Positions 1 to 10,462 of a stretch of DNA of 64,000 nt are shown here, in pieces. Origin of the DNA: Symbiodinium natans (lineage: Eukaryota; Sar; Dinophyceae; Suessiales; Symbiodiniaceae); the NCBI GenBank assembly GCA_905221605.1, contig CAJNDS010002783.1, positions 48,501 through 112,500 on the forward strand. The letters are read 5' to 3'. The position numbers and the translations under genes are program-made. Positions within the stretch are counted from its first letter, which is position 1. Each line of letters begins with the position of its first letter. The notes beneath the pieces were generated by a model. That model made no database searches, was not told the DNA's origin, and was given only the letters and a program-made list of their open reading frames with translations.

Positions 1-35
1 GCACTTCCTTCTTTATAAGTGTCCATGAACCTTCA

Positions 36-1058
36 AGTATTTCACAAGCAGGACCTCGCCACGCAAGTGCGAGCTTACCCTGGGCGAGGCAGAGTGTTTC
101 TCCCTGAGTCGGGGTATCTCACGGAAGTGAATTTCTGATGGTCAGGATTTCTTGTTCACAGAAGTGCGTTCTGATTTCAGGATGTCTGGTTCTGACGCAA
201 ATCTGTTTCTGCCAGTACCTTTTGCCAGAAACTTGAAAGCTTTCAGCAAGCATCTCCTGTGGTGAAGGACGAGCTGCCGTACCCGCGATTGGAGCACATC
301 ATCTGCTCGATGAAGGATGCTTTGCTTGGATGAACGCAGCTACCGTCTTGGATCAGAGAAGGCTTTGCCAAGCGTTGGATCGTAGGGGTGATGGGCTTTC
401 TGGCAGAACGGGGGTGTGTGAACCAGCTGAACAGATGTTCCTGTTGTGTTTGTTGTAGGGCAGTGTCCTCCCTGCAATCCCAACGCATAAAGTTGAGCGC
501 GGAACCTGCCATACCTACCTCGTCATTCGAGGAAATCTCATCAGCTCTAGGTTTAAGAAGCTCACCTCTGTCCCTAAACCCTAAACCCTAAACCCTAAAC
601 CCTAAACCCTAAACCCTAAACCCTAAACCCTAAACCCTAAACCCTAAACCCTAAACCCTAAACCCTAAACCCCCCTAAGCTCCCTCACAAGAACAGGAGG
701 GGGAGCGCTGCTTGGCGTGCCGCGGACTTGCTTTTCGTACCTTGAACCGCTAGGGTGGCGTGAGCAATGCGAGGGCCTGGGGGCTTGGGATGTATCATGT
801 TTCTTCGCAAGTATGGCCCAGCGTGACGGGGAATACTTGAAGGTTCATGAAAAGCTTGTAAAATGGGGGTATAAGCAAGGCACCTATAGTTAGAACCCCA
901 CATAGGGCACTTATAACCCTACTTACAAGCACCCGTGAGCCTTCAAGCATTTCACAAGCGACATGCAGGTCATCTCGGCTCTTGCCTTCGTAGCTGTTGT
1001 GCAACAGGATCGAGAGGATGTCGCGCTTACCCTGCAGTTCCCAGCACAAGTGCTATAA
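36..1058 (+). CDS. 3' part of an unidentified gene (at least five exons)
   Basis: Five exon-like stretches read on the + strand: about 36-105, 247-330, 463-553, 684-842 and 948-1058. The last junction is well supported. The frame ending ...RDGEYLK at 842 continues across a GT-AG intron (843-947) as HFTSDMQVISALAF... and stops at TAA 1056-1058. Exon 3 reads AVSSLQSQRIKLSAEP, exon 2 SPVVKDELPYPRLEHII. The first exon (YFTSRTSPRKCELTL) resembles the start of the last one (HFTSDMQ), suggesting an internal repeat or exon copy. I do not recognise a family. The 5' end lies left of the window. Exon limits other than the last junction are estimates from frame and AG positions. Confidence 0.5.
843..947 (+). 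mobile_element. Introner-like inverted-repeat element equal to one intron
   Basis: This 105-nt GT-AG intron has imperfect inverted ends: ACTTGAAGGTTCATG then GCTTGTAA on the left, mirrored by TTACAAGC then GTGAGCCTTCAAG on the right. The outermost 7 bp (CTTGAAG) lie in the upstream exon. Bases 1-35 hold the right end of a second copy (ATGAACCTTCAAG), followed by the same exon motif (ATTTCACAAGC). A related sequence starts near 25405. Confidence 0.55.
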
Positions 1059-2050
1059 ATAAGATACATGATGCACGTATGACATGCAAATGTAGACATA
1101 TGTATGGGAATCTTTTCGTCTAAATTTTATCATAACACCGGTTTTTAACTCAAATATCAAACATTTCTAGTATTAGTATTCGTAACAGTATTAATAATAG
1201 TACCTTAACATGTTAAGATTTGATGTATATTTGTATAATAGGATTATTTAGTGTTTAGATGAATTCTTTAATGTCATGAACGAAAGAATCCTTACACTTA
1301 TACTTACACTTGTACGTATACTTCTACTTACACTGTATACATACTCATGATACGCATACTTGTATTTTTACTTCTTTTCATTTTATGCTTACATTCATAT
1401 GTCTTCTTTAGAGCTGAATTTCATCTTTTGGTACTTGTCCAGTTTCGTATATACATGTATATTTATATGTAAATAGAAAAATTTATGTACTTTTTGATAT
1501 CTAACATCGCATGATGTCAGATTATACTAACCTTTATGGTTTTGAAGTTTTTTGACACCCCTAATATGCATGATGCTTTATTTGTACATATGTATATTTG
1601 TATAAGCACATCAATCTGTATCTTTGTCTGCTTATATAGACATATGTTTCAGTTTCATTGTTTACATATTGATACTCATCAAATTCTGCTGCGTTGTATT
1701 GTCTTGTATTGTATTGTGCTGTATTGTGTTGTCTTGTACTGTACTGAACTGCATTGTACTGTGTTGTACTGCAACATACTGGAAAGTACTGTATTGTATT
1801 GCGTTGTGTTGTATTGTATTGCATTGTATTGTGTTTGTATTTGTATTTGCATTTGTATTTGTATTTGCATTTGTATTTGTATTTGTATTTGTATTTGTAT
1901 GTGTATTTGTATTTGTGTTTGTATTTCTTTTTGCGTTGTGTTGCATTGTATTGCATTGCATTGCATTGTATTGTATTGTATTGTGTCATATTAGGGTCGA
2001 TGAATACATATACATATGTAATTCTATGGTGAATAGTCGGCATACTGTAA
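1059..2050. other. AT-rich intergenic stretch with pentamer and hexamer repeats
   Basis: After the stop at 1058 the sequence is AT-rich with no exon I can support. From about 1690 to 1985 it is built of TGTAT-type pentamers and, at 1828-1925, TTTGTA-type hexamers. Every long open frame here (both strands, 1536-2208) is a by-product of these repeats, since the three frames of a pentamer array stay open together. Confidence 0.8.
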
Positions 2051-2054
2051 TCGT

Positions 2055-2572
2055 TGAACTCGTCGCAAAGGCAGCTTGGCTTTCCAGTTTGGGGCCTTTC
2101 GGGGTGCCAGGCGTCTTCTACCAGTCGGCGACGAGGAGCCAGAAACAAATCATCTTGCGGTGGTTGATATGTCAGTTTAAGGTTGAGGGTTTAGGGTTTA
2201 AGGTTTAAGGTTCAGGGTTTAGGGTCTGAACGAGGTGCAGGAAGAAGCGATTGTGGGCTAAGACTGGACCTCCCCTCAATCGTGCAGCGGTCCGGCCTGC
2301 GTTTGAGTTGACTGTGTGCGAGGGGGGAGGCCGAGATTCTGCTAAATGCACTTTTTCATTTGCCTGAACTCCTAGACAGTTCTGTCAGATGGCTCACAAC
2401 AATGTACATACTTCGTCAAGTATGTAAGCCGAAGCCTCATGTAGCTTAGAAACCTCGTCTGCGTGCAGGAGCAGGAAGGGAAGCTGGACACCGAAATGTC
2501 GAGCTGCCTCGCTTTCACTGAGTGCGTAGGGGTGACGATTCAAAAGGAAAGTTGGGCTTCACAACCCTAAAT

Positions 2573-2612
<40 letters not shown>

Positions 2613-3306
2613 ACCCAAAACCCTAAACCCTAAACCCTACACCCTGAACCCTAAACCCTAAACCCCAAACCCTAAACACTGTTGCAGGACCGAGCTGGCC
2701 TGATCCCAAGCTTCTATGTCCAAGCATTGGTTCGCGAGACGGGCACTACGCAAGCCCTGGGACCTAGGGTTTAGGGTTTAGGGTTTAGGGTTTAGGGTTT
2801 AGGGTTTAGGGTTTAGGGTTTAGGGTTTAGGAGACACACCGGCCGATGGCCAATCCCGTGAGCTTTCGGAGAACAAAGCTGCTCCTCATGGCTCGTCAGC
2901 TTGGGTTCAGGGGCTTATGAGATTTTCTGATTCTGGGATGATATTTTGCCAGTTACTATATGGGTGTTTCCGAAATTAGGGGTCCTTATTGGGGTCCTTC
3001 TGATAAGGGAATCCAACTATTTGGGGGTGTATATTCGGCGTCCCTAATTTTTCGGAAACCCCATATCCGAGTGTTGTAGTGTGGGGTCCCCGAAACCCTA
3101 AACCCTAAACCCTAAACCCTAAACCCTAAACCCTAAACCCCAAACCCTAAACCCTAAACCCTAAACCCTAAACCCCAAACCCTAAACCCTAAACCCCAAA
3201 CCCCAAACCCTGAACTTTTAGGAAGTCACCTTGCAGCGCTGGCGGCGCTGCGACCACCTGCCGGTCCTCCCGCCTGGGGAAGCAACGCAGGCAGCCAGAG
3301 CCGTCA
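2055..3306 (+). CDS. Unidentified gene, at least five short exons
   Basis: Exon-like islands on the + strand, separated by telomere arrays: 2055-2175 (ELVAKAAWLSSLGPFGVPGV), 2472-2536 (EQEGKLDTEMSSCLAFTE), 2689-2763 (DRAGLIPSFYVQALVRETG), about 2838-2915 (MANPVSFRRTKLLLMARQLG) and 3221-3305 (EVTLQRWRRCDHLPVLPPG). The last exon runs straight into a TTTAGGG array (GTCAG then GGTTTAGGG). I could not assign a family, and it is uncertain whether all islands belong to one gene. An introner-like element (2962-3063) lies in the fourth intron. Start and stop were not found. Confidence 0.4.
2962..3063. mobile_element. Introner-like element, family A (GTTTCCGAAA ends)
   Basis: Inverted ends GGGTGTTTCCGAAA and TTTCGGAAACCCC enclose the motifs GGGGTCCTT and TGGGGGT shared by the other family-A copies (17285, 28563, 37515, 40113, 41186, 52413). 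About 100 bp, no coding capacity, and located between exon-like islands. Confidence 0.6.
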
Positions 3307-3369
3307 GGGTTTAGGGTTTAGGGTTTAGGGTTTAGGGTTTAGGGTTTAGGGTGTAGCAGAGGCCCGAAG

Positions 3370-3500
3370 AGTCACATACCCCTTAATTGGGGGAAATATA
3401 CCTTAGATCATATGAATCCCCCTTAAGATTAGGGGAATATACCTTAAATCATATCAAGGGCCCCTCTAAGGATTCAAATATCTTCCTTAGTTAAAAGGTA
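3370..3500. repeat. Degenerate inverted-repeat element in an intergenic or intron stretch
   Basis: AT-rich segment with repeated CCTTAGATCATAT / CCTTAAATCATAT and loosely inverted ends (ATACCCCTTAA versus TTAAAAGGTAT). A similar block at about 10850-10980 ends in the same phrase GTTGGGCTCTTTGG or close to it, so this is a dispersed element. Confidence 0.4.
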
Positions 3501-3672
3501 TTGGGCTCTTTGGGGGAGGAAATATGCTGCGAGAGCTCGAGTGTCCGCGTCCTTGGCATGGCGCCCTCCCACGATCAGCCCGCAACACGATCTGCTTTGG
3601 ACCGTGACAGGAAAGATGTAGATCAATGTATAGGGCCCAGCTTCTTAGGGCTTTGGGCTGTTCAAAGGAACC

Positions 3673-6195
3673 ATGTTCACCGAGTTTTTTTGCCAGCCCG
3701 GATGGCTATACTGGTCGTGGCCCGGCATGGTTCTGATTGGTGCCGGGACGTGGTACCAAGTCCATCTGGATGTGGTGATCAATGCTTGGTTTGGAGACTT
3801 CTATGACTTGATACAGAAGGCACTGTCCAAAGAGTCGGACGTCTCCAAAGATAAGATCTACGGATACTTGTTCACCTTCTCCGAAATCGCTGGCATCTAC
3901 ATCGTGGTGGCGGTCATGTCCGTTTTCTTCACGAAGCACTGGACCTTTCGCTGGCGTCAAGCCATGAATGACTTCTGCGTCGAGCACTGGCGAGAACTGC
4001 GCCAAGTTGAGGGGGCAAGCCAGCGAGTTCAGGAAGAAGCTTGGGGCTTCAGTAGAAGCACTTCTCTAAATCAAGGGTTTAGGGTTTAGGGTTTAGGGTT
4101 AAGGGTTTAGGGTTTAGGGTTTAGGGTTTAGGCCTACAGAGTAGGGGGGCCGCCTTCTAGAGGGGCCGAGAAGTGACCAATTGCCTGGCTTCAGTTGAAC
4201 TTGGTAGCCCTAAACCCTAAACCCTAAACCCTAAACCCTAAACCCTAAACCCTAAACCCTAAACCCTAAACCCTAAACCCTAAACCCTAAACCCTAAACC
4301 CTAAACCCTACACCCTAAACCCTGAACCCTTTTCCCTTTTTTTGGTTCAAGGTCCAAGGTTCCCTTCTACAGCAACCAACCCCAAAAAGGGTGCCCTTAT
4401 GATATGTTTACTGGGCTGCCAAGCGAAACACCTGAGATGCTTCCGCTCTACTAAACAGGCCAACGGGGTCACTTTCTGTTTGGAACTGTTTTTACCTCAA
4501 CAAACCCTAAACCCGAAACCCCAAACCCCAAAGCCTAAACCCTAAACCCTAAACCCTAAACCCTAAACCCTAAACCCTAAACCCTAAACCCTAAACCCTA
4601 AACCGCACTTGGGAACGGGCGGAAGGGGTGGGGCAAAGAAAGGCAGGCGCGAACTTTTCCTCTTTGATGTCCGATGGCTTTAGGGTTTAGGGTTTAGGGT
4701 TTAGGGTTGCCAAGGACACGCGGCGCTTTGCGATCATGGTGGAAGGCATTGGGGCTTCACTCCTTCAGTCGCTCATGACTCTGGCGGGGGGGTTGACGAA
4801 ACTTGGGTTTAGGGTTTAGGGTTTAGGGTTTAGGGTTTAGGGTTTAGGGATAGTCCTATTAAGTACTGTTAGTAGAAGGCGGATTATCCCACAAGATGGG
4901 AGTTTGCGAAAATCAGGGATCCCTAATCTTGTCCCCCCAAATCGTAGGATCCCCTTATAAGAAGGACCCCAATAAGGTACCCCCCATCTTCAAATAGTAG
5001 GATTCCCTTATACTAAGGACCCCAAACAAAGGTACCCCTTGTAAACCCCCAGGTAACTAAACCCTAAATCCTAAACCCTAAACCCTAAACCCTAAACCCT
5101 CCCTAAACCCTAAACCCTAAACCCTAAACCCTAAACCCCAAATAAGGTACCCCTCGTAAATCCCCAGGTAGCCTTCCTTCCGATCCTCCACGAGTTGTCC
5201 AAGCCGGTCAAAGCCTTGCCGATCATCGGGGAGGTGCCGCACGCCATGGTCTTGCTGACCATCACTTGGGCCTTGCTGGGCACCGTGGGACTAGCTGCTT
5301 ACTGTTGGTTAGTAGGGAAATGGGGGAATGAAGGTACCCTATACCCCCCTATATATACCCCCTTTAAGGGGTTAAAGAGGATACCTCATTCCCTCATTCC
5401 CTACTAGCCAACACTAAGGCTCTGGTTGGCATGCGCCTACCGGGTTTGGAGTTTCAGAACCAGCTTCTTAGGGGCACTTGGAACAAATTTTTAGTTTTTG
5501 GGCACTTTAATTCCTAAGAAACAGCAAGAATGTATGAACAATTGCTAGGGTTCCAAGTTCAGTAGAGGCTTGTGGAGGCTGCCTTCAGAAAGGAGCTGGT
5601 CTTTGGCGAGGATCGGGAAGACCGCGCGCAGCGGGAGGTGGTGGACCAGCTCTTCGCAGCAGTCCGGGAGAGCTACTTCCAGGTCTACTTCAACTTCATG
5701 TACTTTGACTTTGCCAAGTGGTCCTACCTACAGTTTGGGGTGATCATTCCCTACTTGGCCCTTGTCCCCTGCATTGCGGAGGGGCAGATCACCCTGGGCC
5801 AGATGCAACGGCTCGTGAGCGCCTTCAGTAGCGTGGAGCGCTCCCTGCAATTCCTGGTGCGCAACTGGGATCAGATCCCCGGCTGAACTCTGCGGGGGGG
5901 CTTCAGGGAGGAGGTTTTGTGTCCGCTCCCACAAGGTACTCTTCTTGAATCTCGTGTTGTGTATCTAAGAGCAAAGCAGTTGAGCTGTAGAGCTTCTCGA
6001 GCCTGAATTGCACGCGGCTGATGGGCTTTCTGAGGATCGTCGAGCTAATTTCTGCAGCTTGGCTTTCAGAAGTTCCAGCAACTTAGTGCTGAATGTCTAG
6101 TTCGAGGGTGACTTGACGATTGTTCCTCCCGTGGCACGAAGGTATACAAGCGGCTGCGACAGTTCAGCCTCACGCTCAGTGACGAGGCATCTTGC
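3673..6195 (+). CDS. SbmA/BacA-like peptide-transporter homologue, multi-exon
   Basis: The spliced frame follows the bacterial SbmA/BacA family along nearly its whole length. Those proteins are inner-membrane carriers that take up peptides and antibiotics. Exons: 3673-4035 (MFTEFFCQPGWLYW..., VINAWFGDFYDLIQKALS, FRWRQAMNDF, EGASQRVQE), 4715-4783 (DTRRFAIMVEGIG...SLMTL), 5168-5296 (VAFLPILHEL, ALPIIGEVPHAMV), 5419-5462 (ALVGMRLPGLEFQNQ), 5568 to about 5880 (LVEAAFRKELVFGED, YFNFMYFDFAKW, GQITLGQM) and 6142 to about 6193 (VYKRLRQFSLTLSDEAS). The ATG at 3673 matches the family start (MF...FF.KPG). One small exon between 5881 and 6141 is not resolved, and the 3' end is open. Frame and homology fix introns starting GA (4036), GC (4784), GC (5297) and GC (5463). 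Several membrane helices are visible. Confidence 0.85.
5031..5170. repeat. Telomere array bracketed by a direct repeat that includes the splice acceptor
   Basis: Bases 5031-5055 (GGTACCCCTTGTAAACCCCC then AGGTA) and 5146-5170 (GGTACCCCTCGTAAATCCCC then AGGTA) match at about 22 of 25 positions and enclose a CCCTAAA array (5056-5140). The downstream copy carries the acceptor CCCCAG|GTA used by the transporter's third exon. The upstream copy is a duplicate of that acceptor. Confidence 0.8.
5297..5418 (+). mobile_element. Introner: terminal-inverted-repeat element that is exactly one GC-AG intron
   Basis: The ends CTTACTGTTGGTTAGTAGGG and (inverted) CTTAGTGTTGGCTAGTAGGG form a near-perfect terminal inverted repeat. 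Removing 5297-5418 joins GGACTAGCT to GCTCTGGTTGGC, giving GLAALVGMRLPGLEF, which aligns without gap to SbmA/BacA proteins. GCT lies on both sides (5294-5296 and 5419-5421) as a possible 3-bp target-site duplication. The TAGTAGGGAATGAGGGAATG core links it to family B at 14125, 23391 and 25177. Confidence 0.75.
5463..5567 (+). mobile_element. Short inverted-repeat intron (GC-AG)
   Basis: This 105-nt intron starts GCTTCTTAGGGGCACTTGGAAC and ends GGTTCCAAGTTCAGTAGAG, so its halves are partly complementary. Excision gives FQNQLVEAAFRKELV, gap-free against SbmA/BacA proteins. No target duplication is visible. Confidence 0.55.
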
Positions 6196-6410
6196 CCTAA
6201 ACCCTGAACCCTGAACCCTAAACCCTAAACCCTAAACCCTAAACCCTAAACTCTAAACCCTAAACCCTAAACCCTAAACCCTAAACCCTAATCCTTAGAG
6301 TCGCTCAGCCTTGGAAGCCCTTGGCATAGACCAAACCCTCGTCTCCTGCAGAAGGCTTTGGCCAGATTAGGGTTTAGGGTTTAGGGTTTAGGGTTAAGAT
6401 TATCGGGCTT

Positions 6411-6505
6411 GTTATGCCCTCAAGTATAAGGGGGCGAGTATGAACTAGCCATAGTTGGTAGGGTTATGCCCGCACTCAAGTATAGGGGTGAGTATGAACT
6501 AGCAA
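6411..6505. repeat. Two tandem copies of a ~45-bp unit
   Basis: TTATGCCCTCAAGTATAAGG...GAGTATGAACTAGC is followed by TTATGCCCGCACTCAAGTAT...GAGTATGAACTAGC, between two telomere arrays. Probably the remains of an intronic element. Confidence 0.55.
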
Positions 6506-6852
6506 TCCTAAACCCTAAACTGTAAACCCTAAACCCTAAACCCTGCTAGTCGCCCACGCCTCGGCCCCATCAGATGAGCCCGCGCAGCGACGCTCCTGGG
6601 GACTTCCCGTCGCCTTCGCGTCTCGGGCATAGGTATCTCGGCGAAAGGTCCATTTCTTTGACATTCTATGCAGTACGGCGAGGTTGTTGGCATGTTGCTA
6701 CCTCTAGCGGCTCTAGTGGTTGTGGAAGCTACCATAAGAACTGATACTAAACTCTCGCATCGGAAGCTTGGCACGAGGTTTCGGACAGGTGTCCGCAGCA
6801 ACAGTTCCTGCATTCAGGTTTGGCCTGGGATCTGACGGGAGGTTGTATTGAA

Positions 6853-9800
6853 TGCCGGGCCAGCCGAGGCATGTCTACGTGGAGCTGGACAATCTGTCAG
6901 GAGGCTCAGAGAAGCCCTCGAACCCTTGATCGGGTCGAACCGGACCCGAGGAGTATTTTGAATTCTTGCGGGTGCGACCTCTGCGTGTGCTCTGCGAATC
7001 CGCAGCCCACGCCGAAGAATGGGGTTTCAGCCGACCCAGTCTGTATACAAACTGCAGCCAAAGGGTAGCGCAAGATGTCTCTGCAGCAGAAGGGAAGCAA
7101 GGTGTCTCTTGTGAGGTTTGAGCACCTCTGCTTCACCTTTCTCACAAATTCTGTAAGAAAGGTGAATTTGTGAATACTTAGAGCCGCAGTCGGCTATAAA
7201 CATTGCGTAGCGACCGAGCGACTGACTGCCATCTCATGCTGTGCACTGATCCTGCAGCAGAGAATCGCAGCATGCTCTCTGTCAGGCCGGGGACAACGGC
7301 TGGAGCCTCTTAGTCTCAGTGCTGGAGCAGCGACGCACATCTGGCCCCAGAGCCATGAGGCCACGTCTCAGCAGCTTCCGCACTGCAGTGCGGAGCTCAA
7401 GGGGCATGTTTTATTATGATGATTATGATTAACAGTTTATTATTGTTATTGTAATTTTTTAATTTTTTCTTATTATTGTGATTACTATTCTTCTTATTAG
7501 TTGTTATTACTATTATTATGATTATTATTTCGTTTTCCCCGTAGATGAACGAGATCATGACGAGGAAAATGGAGATCCGACAGGGGCCGGAACGACGAGC
7601 TCACGACATCGAGGTGCCGTAAGCCCGTGTGCACCCAGGAGGTTCAGGGTTCAGGGTTTAGGGTTTAGGGTTCAGGGTTTAAGGTTTAGGGTGTAGGGTT
7701 TAAGGTTTAGGGTTTAGGGATGTTTAGGGTTTAAGGTTTGGGGTTTAGGGTTTAGGGTTTACTACTGCAGTGCTTCGGCCTCCGGTCTCTCGGGAGGCCG
7801 GCAGCATGGTCTTGGCAGCCTTTCGAGACCCAGGCTCAGCCGCATTCCCCTTGCAAGGTGTTCTCACGTTTTTTTCTGGAGGACACAGTCAGCCGACACT
7901 CCTCTCCTGGCGCGTGGGAGAAGGGGTCGGGGCCTGGGCTGAGATGTGTAAGACAGTGGGGCACACCGCAGAGAGCAAAGCTGTTAGGCGGTCCCTGGCT
8001 ACATTGAAGTTGCGGTGGCGCAGCCCTCAGAATGAGCCGTGCTTCTGGCGGCCCTAGCCCCTCCAGCTGAGCTGCAGGCGAGCATGCGGCTCTGTGAGAG
8101 TGCGGACTTCAAAGCGCCGGAAGCAGTGCAGACCTGTCGGCCGACAGGCCCCAAATGGTGAACGGTTTTTGAAACGGACACCGCAAGTGGGGTTTTGTAT
8201 GGTGCTCTTTGCCTAAGGATGCCTTTTCTTTGTAGTGGAAGAGTAAGCGCCGTGCATGGCCCCTTTTCCCCTTGGGGTGTCAGGGCCGAGCTATGAAGGC
8301 CAGACGCCATTGCAGGGTGCTCAGCAAGATGTGGGGACAGTCCGGGGGGGCGGGGGTTGGAGGGGGGTTTTGCAAGCGAACCTAAACTCTAAACCCAAAA
8401 CCCTACACCGCTTTTTTTTTTAAACGTTTGCGAAGGCGAAGACTGGAGGTCGCGGACCTCTGCCCCCTGCGCTCTCCTCAGGGTAGTCTCAGCTCAGCAA
8501 AGCAAAGAGAGGTTGTGGGTGAGCAGCTGCTGTTTTTGCAGGGGGTGTGCTTCTTTGGAAAGGCTGGATGAGCTCCTTGCTGATGACGAGGTCATCGCTG
8601 TGGAGTTCGCATCATTTTTTCGAGAGCGGACAAGCAGTCTGCCAGGCGTCCACGCCGGCAGAGCCAGACGGAGGCTTGAGCCGAGCTTCTTAGGGTTTAG
8701 GGTTTAGGGTTTAGGGTTGGGGTTTAAGGGTTTAGGGTTTAGGGTTTAGGGTTGACGGAAGTTTAGGGTTTAGAGTTTAGGGCTTTGCCCGCTTGCGCGT
8801 TGGAGAGGCAGTCCTTCCAACAAGCCGTACCAGCTCCCTGCCGACTGGGTCGTGCGGCTCCCATTGAAAGTCCTGCCATCCTGCCTCTTCTCTTTCCCCA
8901 AAAAAGTACAACAAGTAGAGTTCTTCTTCCATATCAGCCGATGAAGCACAGCATATTGGGGTTTAGTAGGGTTTGGTAGGGTTTATTGGGGTTTAGGGTT
9001 TAGGGTTTAGGGTCAAGAGCTTTCTCCAAAAGGAGCTCTCGGCAACTGCGCAGCTTGGGGTCGCTGCCCAGGTGCAGGGGCAGCCGACGGCGTGGGCGGA
9101 CCTGAAGCTCGTCGAGAATGGCAGCACCCCAGACGGCAACTTTCAACATGGGGTTTAGGGTTTAGGGTTTGGGGTTTAGGGTTTAGGGTTAGGGTTTGGG
9201 GTTTAGGGTTTCGATTCACAAGAGCTTCTGAGAGTGGCCAAGGTTTCAGATTAGTCGCTGGCCCAGCTTCTTGCGACTTCGCTGCAAAGGGGGCCCTCCC
9301 GCCAAGTCGTGAGGCCCTGCTGGCCACGACGGAAGCCATTGACCTGTGCCTGCTGGACTGTGCTTCCAAGACCCCCCTCTCTCCTTTTTTATCTTTTTTC
9401 ATCTCTCTCTCTCTCTCTGTCTGTCTCTCTCTCTCTCTCTTCTCTCTCCGGTGCCCGAAAACTCCACCAATGTCCCGAAGTCCAAGCAAGCCGGTTTGCA
9501 TTTGTGGTAGGATGCTGCGGAATCCAGCGGTAAGGCTGGGTAGAGCTTTCGGACGCTTCTAGTTCATGACACAGGAGGAGGAGGGACAGCTCCACTTTCT
9601 GGAGCTGGAGCGTGCGCATGGAAATGCTGGCGGCTGAGTGCAGCCTGTGCGTTCCATAGACCTTTCTCACTAAGACTGCTCCCAGCATACATGTCCTGTT
9701 TGTTTGGGTTTAGAGAGGACTTCTTGGGTACGTGCATCGGGCTCTTCGTGGGGACCTAACGTCAGTGTCATTGTGAGGAAGTGGGTCAAGGGATGGCTTG

Positions 9801-10426
9801 CATCATCGGCTCCTACAATGTCATTCTCCTGAGTCAGAAGCAGCATGGCTTGTGAACACTCCCGTCCTCCGAGTTTCATGGCTCTGACAAGTAAAATACC
9901 CGAGGCCCTTGCGAGGGAGGGCCGCTACGAAGAGGCCTCGGAAGCGTACAAGCGGGCGCCGCTTCGACGCATTCGAAAACTGCGGGCGTTCCTCCCAAAG
10001 TGTTGAGTTTAGGGTTTAGGGTTTAGGGTGTAGGGTTTAGGGTTTAGGGTTTAGGGTTTAGTATTTAGAGAGGCATTCAAGGCTTCCGGCGCCTTGAACG
10101 GCTCAGATGCATGAGGGTTCCGGCTCTAGAAGGGGGGTCCCTTGCAGCTGCTCCTAAACACTAAGAGGTCCCTAACCCTAAACGCTAAACCCTAAACCCT
10201 AAACCCTAAACCCTCAACCCCAAACCCTAAACCCTAAACCCTAAACCCTAAACCCTAAACCCTAAACCCTTGTCAAAACCCTAAGCCCTAAGCCCATGAA
10301 GCAACCCGAGGCTTGATGCCGTGCGGCGGAGTCCGATGTACAAGGCACCAGCGGCTTGTTCGTATGTGGCGATTGGGAGTCAGGCTGAAAAACAGGGCGA
10401 TAATACTATTATTATTATTATTATTG

Positions 10427-10462
<36 letters not shown>

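Noticed and set aside
575-672. Window as a chromosome end or subtelomere
   Set aside because: Arrays are short, in both orientations, spread over 54 kb and placed inside genes. A true end would have one long array in one orientation.
1536-2208. Five overlapping open frames on both strands, up to 195 codons
   Set aside because: All are by-products of TGTAT/TTTGTA microsatellites. Composition is limited to a few residues and parallel frames are open together.
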